From Gigantopelta aegis (Eukaryota; Mollusca; Gastropoda; Neomphalida; Peltospiridae): a DNA stretch of 64,000 nt. This document shows positions 33,521 to 45,146 of this stretch, piece by piece. The stretch is from positions 42,121,118 to 42,185,117 of the forward strand of contig NC_054706.1 of assembly GCF_016097555.1 (NCBI RefSeq), given 5' to 3'. The translations under genes were made by a program, and so were the position numbers. Within the stretch, counting starts at the first letter, position 1, and each line of letters starts with the position of its first letter. The notes below the pieces were generated by a model. The model ran no database searches. It worked only from the letters and a program-made list of their open reading frames with translations, and was not told the origin of the DNA.

Positions 33521-35003
33521 TACTCTTCAAAAAAAGTAACTCAAAAATGAAATTTTCCTAATAAATATGGATGTGTGGAAACATTGTGTTCCGAACGCTA
33601 AGATTGTTGTGTAATGGAGCGTACCAAATGCATTTTCACCAGCAAAGTTGTTTGTAATTTGATGACCTTGAAGACAGGTGTGAAAAAGTTAACAATCGCA
33701 AAACCGCACCTGCGGTCAATTCAGCGATTTGAACAGTCGGCATGGTGTGCACGAAGCCCTATAAAAGTGCAGGGTTCAGGACTTAGCTGTACTCAGTTTA
33801 AAACTGTCAGCGTAGCTTTCACAATGCCAAGACTGAATGAAGCACAGAGGAACAACGCCGTTGGACAATTGGAAGCAGGCGAATCCCAATCAGAGGTTGC
33901 TAGGCTTTTCAATGTGTACCCTAGCACCATTTCAAGATTATGGATCTGCTACCAGGCGCATGGATCAACATGTGACCTTCGCAGATCCGGTAGACCACGT
34001 GTCACCACTCCTGCCCAGGATCGCTACATTCGGTTGCGCTACCTACGTCAAAGGACGACCACGGCTACCTCCACTCTATCTGCAATACCGGGACTGCGTA
34101 GGATCTCTGACCAGACTGTCCGGAACCGTCTATGAGAGGCAGGATTGCGACCCAGATGTCCTGTTAGAGGCGTGATTTTAACCCAGCAGCATCGACAGCT
34201 TTGACTACAATGGTGTCAAGCACACAGGGTATGGCCTCAAAGACGATGGAGACACGTGTGGTTCAGCGACGAATCGCGATTCATGCTCCGCAGACAGGAT
34301 GGAAGGGCACATGTCTACCGCCGAAGAGGTGAACGTTTTGCACGCAACTGCATACAGGAAGTGGACGGATTTGGCGGAGGAAGTGTGATGATGTGGGCAG
34401 CCATCTCTTACAACGCCAGGACAGACTTGGTGCACATCGGGGAACTTGACAGCACAGCGCTATGTGGACGAGATCTTGCGCCCGTACGTCGTACCCAACA
34501 TGGCCAACGGCAACACTTGTTTTCCAGCAGGACAATGCCCGTCCTCATACAGCGTGCATCACCACAGCCTTCCTAGCAAACAACAACATCAATGTTCTTC
34601 CATGGCCCTCCAAATCCCCAGATTTAAACCCAATCGAGCATTTGTGGGATGAACTGGATAGACGTTTGCGACGACGACAACCCCAACCTCAGACACTACA
34701 ACAGCTGGCTGCCGCATTGGAGGCCGAGTGGGCTACAATTCCGCAGGATGTCATCTGTCATCTGATTGCTTCGATGGGCAGGAGGTGCCAGGCAGTACTC
34801 GACTCTCATGGGGGTCACACTCTTTACTGACTGTACGTGATGTCAAACGGGACCGTGGGAACTTGGATGGCTGTTACAACAGCCTCTGTCAATGTTGTTT
34901 ATCTGTGTCAAATTGCAAGTTTCTGCCATGTTTCTTTCATGTATTAAACGATTTAGAAACATACAATGAAAATCTGGCTTTGCGTTACTTTTTTTGAAGA
35001 GTA
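33521..35003 (+). mobile_element. Tc1-like transposon nested in the LINE, inactive
   Basis: TIR TACTCTTCAAAAAAAGTAAC at 33521-33540 and its complement ending at 35003, flanked by TA (33519-33520, 35004-35005). 1483 bp. Same family as the intact element at 61864-63361. Confidence 0.92.
33824..34830 (+). pseudogene. Tc1-like transposase, inactivated copy
   Basis: Close relative of the intact transposase at 62181-63188. It starts MPRLNEAQRNN, keeps the paired helix-turn-helix (STISRLW; SDQTVRNRL) and GRPRVTTP linker, the first Asp (WFSDESRFML), FQQDNARPHT and NPIEHLWDEL with DD34E spacing. Broken by TGA in place of Arg codons at about 34133 and 34202 and by two single-base frameshifts (near 34440 and 34520). 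Ends GGHTLY at the expected stop. Confidence 0.92.
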
Positions 35004-36249
35004 TACTAGCCAGAAGCCAAACTGGATTTAGAAGAAACAGAAACACCACCAACCAATTAGTCTACCTCGCTCAGGAAATAGAAAATGCTTGGCCAGAAAA
35101 GAACCCAAGTATTGGCTGTAATTGTCGACTTAACTAAAGCATTTGACAAGGTCTGGAAAAAAGGGCTACTTCTGAAACTCGCAGAGAATGGAGTCAACAG
35201 CAATATGTACTACTAGATCAGGAACTACTTGTCTCAAAGAACGGCTCGAGTCAAGATGGAAGGGAAAACAAGCCACCTTGTGAAACTTAATAAAGGTGTC
35301 CTAAGGGTGGTGGTGGTAATCTTCCCAACACTATTTCTTGTGTTCATCAATGACATCATGAATAATGTCCCACAGCACATCTCACGAGCTCTTCACGCAG
35401 ATGACATGGCCATATGGCATGCAGCGGAAAGTATCAACATTGCAACAACCTGCATGCAGACCACCCTTGACCATATTATCCAGTGAGCCAATGATTGGGG
35501 AGTAGAAGTAAATGCAAGCAAGACTGTCTCCACATGTTCTCACTGTCCAACAAGAGGGAAACCTTCCATCTATACATGAATAGAAGAGAATTGCCACAGG
35601 AAGATATCCCCACGTACCTGGGAATCACCCTGACCTGGAGTAAGCACATCCAAAAGCCAGAAGGAAAGGCTATCCGAAGACCGTCTTCAATGAAGAAACT
35701 GGCAGGCACTACCTGGTGAGCTAACGGCCACATTCTTAAGACACTACACTGGATCAGTCCATCCCGTAATGGAGTATGGAATACCAGCACTGGCTAGTTT
35801 CCAAATCAAACACCAACAAATTGGACAGGGTGCAAAGTAGAGGCCTATGCATTATCACCACAGCTATGAAGACAACACCCGTCAGTGAGATGGAAAAGGT
35901 GACGGGCATCAAACCTCTCGCATAGAGAAGACAGGAATAGGTTCTGATCCACTCAGAAAAGTTGAAGTGACTACATGTACCTTCTCACCCAGCCTGCGAA
36001 AGAATCGCACAACCAACAAAGAACAGGTTAAAAGACAAAACTTCAACCATGTCCTAAAGGCACCCAGCAGTCAGCACAAGGACATCATCACAAATATCCC
36101 AACCGAAATAGAATACCCGACTGACACAGACAACATGAATAGCTGCCTGACAAAACATCCGGATCTCCATTATAATCTCAGGCATAGAGAGAAAAGAAAA
36201 CCTATCTCCCCAACAACAAAAGGCCCTAATGCAAGAGATGCTTAACAAG

Positions 36250-36990
36250 GAATACAACACAACCCAGTGGACACGTTTACATGGAGGGCTCTGCCGAACA
36301 GGCCATCAAAAATGATGACAGCGAATATATATACAACTCCCAACCGTGAAAAATATATCAAGATCCCTGCCTACTGAAAAGCTCTCCACCAACTATAGAG
36401 TTGAACAGATCGACCTACTGGAAGCTGTCAATATCTTTAGTACCCTCGCAGGACTCGACACACATCTTGTCTTTCTAACTGATTGCAGGTATCTTGTCTT
36501 TCTAACGGAGCAGGTCTGTACTGGAAACTGTCATGTCACCAGCAAAAACCAGCACAAGTGGCACACTACAGAGAGCTCTCACAGACAAGAACCACAGCAC
36601 TCCAGTGGATACCATCCCACTGTGATATCCGTGGAAATGAAGAGGCCGACAGACTGTCCAAGGCTGGAAGTGAAAAGCAGCAATTCCGGCACCCAATCTC
36701 CAAAAACACTCATCCAACACAAGCTTCAACAAGAATGGTGTCACCAACATAACATCACTAGGGAGGACACAATCCTTTTGGACCTGGAGAAATGGCAAAA
36801 AACAATCATCTTTTGACTCAGAATCGGCCACTGTTGCCTACTGTCCCCTATGCATCACCTCAATTTCACCATCCATGGAATGTCCTTGAGGCTCAGGAAT
36901 ACAAGATCCAGAGCACATACCACAAGGGTGTCCTACATACACCACCGAGAGAACAAGCTGTTGGCCAATACTGATGCACTTTAGAGACCA
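36250..36990 (+). pseudogene. LINE RNase H domain and C-terminus
   Basis: Shifted frames show TNYRVEQIDLLEAVNIFSTL (RNase H helix with the catalytic Glu), FLTDCRYL (Asp), and ALQWIPSHCDIRGNEEADRL (His and terminal Asp). At least two frame changes. It removes RNA from the RNA/DNA hybrid in active relatives. Confidence 0.75.
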
Positions 36991-37115
36991 GCTATGGGGA
37001 ACTGAATGTGAATTTAACTGATCAACACCACACAGTTCATCAGGAACATACAAATCCTGATCTAAATTAAGAGCTGTAATGAACAGTGTTTGAACCTGAA
37101 GAAGAAGAAGAAATG

Positions 37116-37270
37116 CAGTTTGTCTATACAACTCCAGTACACTTCATCTCTCCCTAGGCACAAAGTAATGACTTTTACGTACATGACAACTACATCACAA
37201 TTTTGGGAGTAGACTATCTTTTTTAAAAATTGAGTCAAAATGTATATGAAGAAATTTGAGTCTGCCTCTC
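37116..37270. other. no recognisable feature
   Basis: Short AT-rich spacer after the LINE 3' end. Confidence 0.5.
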
Positions 37271-37273
37271 AGA

Positions 37274-37635
37274 CTAAATTCTATAAATGACACCACTAGA
37301 GCACATTGTTTTATTAATCATCGGCTATTGGATGTGAAACATATGGTCATTTTGATACAATCACATAGAGAAAACCCGCAAAAAAAATTCCATTCGTAGC
37401 AAGGAATCTTTTATATGCACCCTCCCACAGACAGGATAGCACATACCACGGCTTTTGATATACAAGTCGTGGTGCACTGGACGTGACGAAAAATAGCTCA
37501 ATGGGCCCACCGACAGGAAAGCACTTACCACAGCCTTTGACCAGTTGTGGTACACTGGTTGAAACCAAAAAAAAACCCAAATCAGTTAGATGGATCCAGA
37601 GATGGTTCAATCCTGCAACGCAAGCACCTAAAGCA
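37274..37635 (-). mobile_element. chimeric SINE: head 2 joined to head-1 SINE
   Basis: On the minus strand a head-2 SINE (GGTGCTTGCGTTGCAGGATT, body CAACCAGTGTACCACAACTG) runs to TGCTTTCCTGTC and then switches at about 37506-37524 into a head-1 SINE at GGTGGGCCCATTGAGC, continuing to tail B. The junction shares CCTGTC.GTGGG between the two partners. Confidence 0.85.
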
Positions 37636-38080
37636 AAAATAAGTTTAAATTTTGCTATATAACTATATTGTAAACTTAACCCCATCCACAGGGACAAATG
37701 GGGAACCCATTATTAATGACATTAACAAATTAAACAAGCCCAACAAATTTCCGTATCTCCTAAGGTGAAGAGCCATAACTGTGAAAAATGGGTTAATTGT
37801 CAAGAAAGATACACTTCATCTGTAACTATTTCATTTCAGTACATGTATCTTGAGTCATTGCAAAATTAAACAGATTTTTTTTAGAAAACACATTTTCATA
37901 TCTCCTGAGTTCAAGGTTCATAACTCTGTCCAAAATGAGTAAATTGTCATGAAAGTCCAACTTGAACTGTAATAGTACATAAAGATATGCAACTGTACAC
38001 AAAATTTCAGCTTAATATCTTGAGGAATTGCAAAAAAGAGGTCTCCTAATTTCAAAATCTACAGAAGGATGGAGATGAAA
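37636..38080. other. no recognisable gene
   Basis: AT-rich; resembles diverged repeat sequence (AAGTTCATAACTCTGTC style) but has no second copy in the window. Confidence 0.4.
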
Positions 38081-38488
38081 CCAGGGTTTCTGCCACAGGG
38101 TAAAATGGGTATGGCGCCATACCCAAATATTTTGGCACATCTTTTTTTTTTGTAGTTAACTTTCTGACCAAATTAATTACTTGTTATCATTACTATATGA
38201 TTTTCTTAACCCTAACCATAACCCATTTTCTTTCTGGGAGAGACCCCCCCCTCCAGGGTTTCTGCCAGTGGGTAAAATGGGTATGGCGCCATACCCAAAG
38301 GTTTTGGCAGGGTTTTTTTGACTTAACATTTGGAAAAAAATAATGACTCTTATCATTAATGTACGATTTTCTGATCCCTAACCCTAAATGTAACCAATTT
38401 TCTTTCTGGGAGGGGCCCCCTGTTGACTGTGGTTTCATTCAATTCCATAGTGCCATACCCAAAAATTTCTTTCTGGCAGAAACACTGG
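38081..38488. mobile_element. MITE with CCAGGGTTTCTGCCA TIRs
   Basis: Left end CCAGGGTTTCTGCCA, right end TGGCAGAAACACTGG. The left end and about 170 bp are repeated at 38252 (GGGTAAAATGGGTATGGCGCC in both), and a segment GTTGACTGTGGTTTCATTCA is repeated at 38422 and 38502. CAGGG/CAGTG ends fit hAT-like elements. Confidence 0.7.
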
Positions 38489-38985
38489 CCTCCATACTCC
38501 GTTGACTGTGGTTTCATTCAATTCCATAGTGCCATACCCAAACACTGGAAACCTATAGTACGTTGTCCTCAACATATATGAACACCCATTTGGTTTTAAC
38601 ATTTTTAAGATTATGAAATTTTATTTTGGCGGCTTAATATTCCCTTTTTAGGCCCTGCCTTCAAGCCCCTGGTGTGTGCTTGTGTGAGAATGACCAAATC
38701 TACAAATTTATGTCTCCATGTGCCAAGCACGCTTCCCACAAAATTTGTTTGGAATTGGTAAAGTAGTTTTGGAGAAGAAGTTGAAATATGAAAAGTTTAC
38801 ACACAATGCAGGGCCGACTTTGCTAGCTTTACCACGATAAACAAAGAAGCATCAAACTAGGTCACTTGAGCCTTTGGCTCAGGTGACCTAAAAACATGGT
38901 GTACTGAAACACAATGCATCTTTTTAGCAATGGGTTGACATTTTAAACTTTATTTCAATTCTTTTAAATACCATACTGTCAACAA
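38489..38985. repeat. right-end fragment of the CAAGAGGCCCATGGG repeat
   Basis: 38650-38890 matches 39790-40032 (CAAATTTATGTCTCCATGTG; ends GGCTCAGGTGACCTA). Only the 3' part of the family is present. Confidence 0.65.
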
Positions 38986-38988
38986 GAG

Positions 38989-40035
38989 GCCCATGGGGTC
39001 AGAATCGCTCACCTAGTATTAAACTAACTATACCCCTGAAAGTGAAACATGGTAATGCTTTATCACAGATGGTAATCTGATGACCACTAATTTGACATTA
39101 ACACAGCAAATTGAAGTAAAACATGTCTATCAATCGGAGGCCAGACCGCCACTCATGGATTTTGAATTGGCCTCAAATATAGCAACACTTGGTGAAAGAC
39201 ACGAGAGGATCATTTGGAATACATCTGTTTGAAATCTGACTGGTGGAACTTGAAAAGTTGAAAATGTCTCAGTCAATAAATGCTTCAGAAAATATGATTG
39301 AAAACAAATCCGGTTTTTAATACAGCAATTGAAAAACAATAAGTTTTTTGAGGCGAATAAAGTTTTTAAAAATTTGCCACATATTGAAGAAATTGGTTAC
39401 TAAGTGCAACAAGCTTTAAATATAAATAATCTAACCTGAATGGACAAAATATTCCAAAAAGGTCGCCAAATCAAAATCTAGTGGGTGCATTTGTAACACC
39501 CACCCACCCACCCCAGCCCAGCTGAGAATGAAACTGTTCGTGTGCCCTTATTCTTCTCTTCTTCTTGTTTCACTGATTCTAAGTTATTGTAGGCTAAGTA
39601 TAGCCATGGACACATTCATGTCTGTTTCAAAGACACAGCCATTTTAAAATGTGTCAACAATCCTGTGTTAAGCAAACACATTTATACAATAGTATCAGGT
39701 ACAATATTTTACTGAAACCATCAATTACTTATGTAGAGAACTGTTACATTTTAAAATTATAAGTTGCAACATTTTTTTTTTTTTTTTCCCTTTTGGGACT
39801 CACCCTTGAGCCCCTGGGATGTGTGTGTGTGTGTGTCACAATGACCAAAATTCACAAATTTGTTTCTCCATGTACCAAGGACACTTCTCACAAAATTTGG
39901 TTGGAATTAGTCAAATAGTTTTGGAAAAGTTGAAAAGTTTAGTTTGTGCACTATGTGCGATGCACAACAGATGATGGCAGATGAAGAGAGATTGCAACAG
40001 GTCTGTTCAGCCTTCAGCTCAGGTGACCTAGAATC
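38989..40035 (+). mobile_element. CAAGAGGCCCATGGG-type non-autonomous element
   Basis: Begins AACAAGAGGCCCATGGGGTC ... TCGCTCACCTAG and ends TCAGCTCAGGTGACCTAG. CTCACCT and AGGTGA are weak inverted ends. Contains a T run at 39770-39788 and a GT run near 39823. Non-coding; the beginning is of a type common in molluscan repeats, stated from memory. Confidence 0.55.
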
Positions 40036-40847
40036 ATACACTATGAGCCTGTGTGCAGTCAATCACAGCATGCATACTACTGTTCCCATTGTGTTCATTA
40101 AGCATCTGATATTTTAACACTGAAAGATCATCCAATACTACATACATACATATTAAAGTACAATGTAAAAGAACTGGGTTAGCAAAAACCTATTTTACAA
40201 ATAGCTAATAACTGGACTTGGAATTTTACAAAAGTTTAATGAAAAACATATATAATTTGATTACACACATGAACTGCTATTTTCTATAACAAATGTCTTT
40301 GACAGAGGGGATGATGATGTATTCAGAAGCACATTAAATTCTGAGATAAATTATCTCCCCCCACCTTGTAAAAAAAAAAAAGAATGTTAGCAGTGTTTGC
40401 ACCAATAAAAACATATGTACAACTTCAGGATTCAGAAAACCACATGAGCTTTTCTCAATGTTTCACTTTTAACAATAAAACATAACAAGCAATCTGTATG
40501 TACACCAACCAAAAAAATCCCCATATCATTAAAAAACCCAAAAAACAACAACAACCCAACTTTATGCAGTACTGAGTCTCCTCCACATCACAAGAATTGC
40601 ATGGCCATGTCAGGTACAAAAGTTCTGATTCAGCTGATGAATATTTCTCACAGAGAGGCATGTGCCATCCTATGAATTAGCCGCTAGCCACCTGGGTAAC
40701 TTGGCATTTTATAGAGGTTTCCTGGGTACAGGACAGCAAGTTCAAGGTTACTGTATCAAATAATAGGCTGTGTTTTACCACTGCACTCTGATACACACAA
40801 GCCTGACAGGAAGAATACAATGAAAGGCATTATGAATAATTCCCACT
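40036..40847 (-). other. probable 3' UTR and flank of 4E-BP
   Basis: Follows the 4E-BP stop on the minus strand. ATTAAA at 40235-40240 (minus strand) is a possible poly(A) signal. No repeat family was recognised here, consistent with transcribed sequence. Confidence 0.45.
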
Positions 40848-40888
40848 CTAGATGTCCATCTCAAACTGCGGCTGGTCTTCTGCAGGCA
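40848..40888 (-). CDS. EIF4EBP: 4E-BP coding exon 3 (TOS motif)
   Basis: 41 nt: the last two bases of codon 106, twelve codons and the TAG stop at 40848-40850. It encodes [17 protein letters not shown] is the exact TOR-signalling motif that docks on Raptor. The acceptor is TTATTTCTTTGTAG. The 3' UTR continues to lower coordinates; an ATTAAA on this strand at 40235-40240 is one possible poly(A) signal, but this is not established. Confidence 0.93.
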
Positions 40889-43800
40889 CTACAAAGAAAT
40901 AATCATAATGACATGTCAAACAAAAATAAACTGATTTGGTGTCACAGTTCCATCCATGCATGTTAAAAAAATCTAATTAAAATTAAATTAATTTTAAAAT
41001 TAATTTTAACAAAGAAAAGTGATGTAAAATTAATTATTAGTAGTTCTATTTTTAAAAAAACTACTTTTTGTTTAAATTAACATATTGACATGAACATCCA
41101 TAAATTTAGCTGTGAACGACACCAAATCAGTTTATGGTAAGCAAGATATTGGTATTCAAGTCCTAGATCATTCAAACCAAGTTTGAAGTTTCAATGATCT
41201 AGACTTACAAGTTTATGAAAAATGGAGCTGAACTTTTAAGATAAACTAATGAATAAATAAATGTTTAATGACGACTGGCTATTAGATGTTAACCAAAGGC
41301 CAAAGTTGTTGCCACTAAATTTTTGCCATAACTTAAAGCCGCACACCCTAGTTCCATCCAGCGAAAATAAATTATAATTTGGTTAATCTACAAACCTGTA
41401 ACACACTTGGATCACGTTTTTATCAAATGGAGTGAAAAAGCAGGTTTTATATTGATAAATACCATGGGAATCCCCATGTCCCAATTGCTTGAAATAATTT
41501 TGAAAGTCAGTATTCTGATGTCACCGGTAGATGTCGCACGAAGCACAACAATGCCTATGTCACGACACATTTCACAGACTTGGGGTGCGTTCATTTCACC
41601 TCTCCTGGACATGTTCCAACTGTTCTGTCCTGGTTGTATCCCCTCTCCAGATATCGTAAGACTTAGCAAAATTATTGGTTTTAAGGGTTTGTAACGTTTT
41701 GTATTGAGACACTTACTTGTCTGAACTTTATTGTTACTGAAAATGTTCACGAACTGTGAAGAAAAATCTCACAAATGAACAACAACAAATCGGATGTTGA
41801 TTGCGTGAACCGTGCACGAGAAAACAAACCGAACCAAAATGATAACGGTCACGTGATATACCAACGTCTGTGACATTGAAATGGAAATATCCCCTCTAAA
41901 AATAGATTGGACCTCGCTTGCTTAACGTTTTTTTCTCGACAGCACGTCTTGTGAAAAAATGCTAAAAATGCATTTCGTGGTTTTACAAACATCAGGATTA
42001 CCAAAAAGCACTTCAGGTGAATGGAAATGTGTATTCTAAATAATAAAATGTAAGTAAAGTGCAATTTTATTTATGAAAAATGGGGTTTAATAGCGAAATG
42101 ACAATAGTAAGCTACATCGTGTGGCATGGGCTGACAATTATTGGAAAAAAATGTCCTTGACAATAATAAGAAGTACTTGTGTGCATTGTTAAGATCATTT
42201 CATGGAATGGGCCCCTGGTAGACCCACCCAGGACCTGTGGGACACACTGTATTTAAGTTAATAAATCACAAAAACATCACGTTAGATAAAATTAATTATG
42301 CATAGATTTAACATGGGATCAATTAATTTTTAATTATTTATCACTGATACAAATATAAATAAAAATAGCCAATGATCGATTATAATTGAAAATTTATCAG
42401 TTTGCCTCATATCATAAAAATCCATAATCGATTGTGTGGGAAATGTTAACTGTAATTGTTCCTCCAGTTTACATGATGGAATTGGTGTAAATATGTTGGG
42501 GTTGGGGTTTGTTTTACGGTGTACATAAATAAAAATTATATTAAATAGTTACTGAAGGTAAAAATTTTGATTTATTGGGTCTATCTTGGTGAACACAATG
42601 CTAGGTACATGGTGTTTATGATTTAAAGCCTGATGTTCATATAATTCTAATGGATTGTGTAATCAAAGTTGATCATGCAAACTGATTATAACCGATGATG
42701 ACATTCCAACCAATTCCCAACACTAACAGCAGAGTTTAAATTTATTGACGACACCAATGGTAATGGCTGTAACTGCAATATGAGTTCAGAAGCTTTTCTG
42801 ATGACCAGACGCTTTACTAATGACTATTTCTTTGCCACTGGATAAAAATTATTGCCAACGGTTGAAGGGACAATTTTTGGGTTTTAATTTTATTTATTTT
42901 GAAATTTACCACAACAGATGTAATCTTAAATTTGTTACTTAGCTCACAGAATATGTCGTAAGTAATGTTTCATCTAAGTTACCTATACGTTTTAAACATA
43001 CAGCCTGAAAATTAATGTTCAGCTTTGATTAACATAAACGGTGCCAGTTCTAAATTGGTGCTTAGAATCTATAGGAAATCAATATTTTTTTTCTTATTTT
43101 TGTGATGAATTCAACTAAAGCACCCAGCATAATGTTTTATTATACTAAACATGCATAAACACCACTAAGGCATTTGAGGTTTATTTTTCTTTATTTAGAC
43201 TTAGGTACTTGGGACATTAATATATGTTAAACACTGTCCCTGAAGCTATCTTAAGGAACTCAGTTCACTCTGAGTGAGAGTGAGAGAGAGAGAGAGAGTA
43301 TCTGGCATGAGAGAAAGACGTTTGGGGCCAACTCTCCATATCATATACTAGTTTATGTTATCATGGATAAAGAATATAATCGATATCGAACTTGTGTAGT
43401 TTTTGTGTATGAGGGTGCTTTATGCACTAGTCCACATTTAGCTGTACAAATGTTTTTGTATATAATGTTATAGTTTTGTGCTGGGATGCCGTTAAATATT
43501 CATTCTGTTATATCATAACTGTTTTTGGTGTATACACGTCAGTTTGGTTCAATACGATTTTGCAAATGGTGTGTCAGTGGGTAATATCATGAAATCCACT
43601 TCCAGATCAATGTGCATTCAGGACACCAAATTTTGTGAGTCAACAGCATAATAATCATCGACCTTTACTTTGAGACACACCATCCCCAGGGTTCAAAACT
43701 CGCCAAAAATATAGTGGCCCCAAAAATAATAATGCATGTTGGCAAATTCTGGTAAGCGAACCGCAAGCAAGATTTTAATGTGGAATACAAATATTAATAG

Positions 43801-45109
43801 TGGCTCATGTGTTATAGCTCTAAAAAAAATAGTTATATTTGGGGGACTAACACCATTATTTTTTTTAAAATAAAGTCGACCAAACAGGACATGCGACTTT
43901 GCTATAGGCCATTTCGAGCCCAGAGTCCCAATAACTGAGGTGTATGCCCAGGAGAGCATTCTTAAACATTAATACAAACACAAGATAAACTAAACAGAAA
44001 ATGTTATAATTATGTACTCTGGAAGGAATTCATATATTAATATATTTATCCTGAATTGTGAAGAAGAAAAAAATTCAATGTCCAGCTATTTTAAGGGTAT
44101 ATATTTTTTGTATCTTATAAAAGATGTGGTCAATGGTCAAGTCCCCTTTGTGACTCATGTACTACATAGTACTACATACGTGTGTTAGCTGCCTTCTCTT
44201 TCTCATCTACAGTTTTCAGGCCATTTTCCTTTGCTATCTCAACTTCCCCCATCGTAGTTATGCCAGGTATTTTGGCCATGTTGGTTGGAGGACTCTTTGT
44301 AAGTGGCGAGTTGCGACACTTTAGTAGGAAACTCCTTTCATACACAATTCTCGTTCCTGAAAAAAAAAAACTTGACAATGCCAGAATTTGAAGATGTTTC
44401 GACGATGCAGGGCACAATATTTTACGCAAACCGCCATTCTGTTCACGTGTCGGTTACGCAAAGGCCACAAACTGGTTACGTCATGACCTGTAAACGTTCA
44501 GAAATTAAAACTTGCAAACTTCACGATTACAAGACGTTTATTCATGCAGACATACTACTAGTATTTCGACAAATGTTTTAGGCTGAATTTTAGATACTTG
44601 ATGCGCAGCAAATCAGTAAACAACGTTATATTTCAACAGTTGTAATTTGCAACCAGTTAAAGTAAATGTTCAGTATAGAGTTGAGCCAAAAGTTTTAAAG
44701 AAATGTGCTCAGACCGCTGGGGATGGCTAAATTATCTGCTGATATTTTATCTCTAAAGGAATATATGTAGATATAATATTGGATTGCCTATAATTTTACA
44801 CATGTTAAAAACAGTTTTAACGTAAACAGGAATCCAAAAGTGTCAAAAAAGTTTTAAAATACTAACATCGCATAATGAGCTTTAAAAAAAACAACATTTG
44901 GAACGTCACTGTAGTATAGAAGTACCATCGATAAAGTGAAAGTAGCATAGCCACCGCAAAACGGAATCCCTCCAAATGATTATGTATATATTTCAAAGGC
45001 GTAGTGCCCATTACGCATGTGCGTAATGCAAAAACAAAATCCGGGAATAGGTTGAGGCTGTCTGTAATTGTTCTATAAAATATCCTCTTAAAATTGACTT
45101 GAAAAAAAG

Positions 45110-45146
<37 letters not shown>

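Larger units (their letters stand above)
32600..36050 (+). pseudogene. LINE reverse transcriptase, split by insertions
   Basis: N-terminal RT blocks at 32619-32960: LLKIKKAPGWDGVNNEIIRH, WQEAIITPVLKKGK. After the insertions: LASRSQTGFRRNRNTTNQLV (35008 onward), VDLTKAFDKVW (first catalytic Asp), VFINDIMNNVPQHISRALHADDMAIW (35340-35420; the YxDD box reads HADD), then thumb residues DIPTYLGITLTWSKH. Stops lie between blocks. Inactive. Confidence 0.85.
31390..37115 (+). mobile_element. non-LTR retrotransposon (Jockey/I-like, with RNase H), decayed
   Basis: A LINE read through several frames: apurinic endonuclease, reverse transcriptase, RNase H, and a 3' end with a (GAA)n tail at 37098-37112. 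Two SINEs (33018-33493) and a Tc1-like element (33521-35003) are inserted in the RT; removing them rejoins the RT frame (ETNKL|LASRSQTGFR). Multiple stops and frameshifts make it inactive. The region 31390-31600 may hold the end of ORF1. RNase H after RT points to Jockey/I-type clades, but the exact clade needs a search. Confidence 0.85.
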
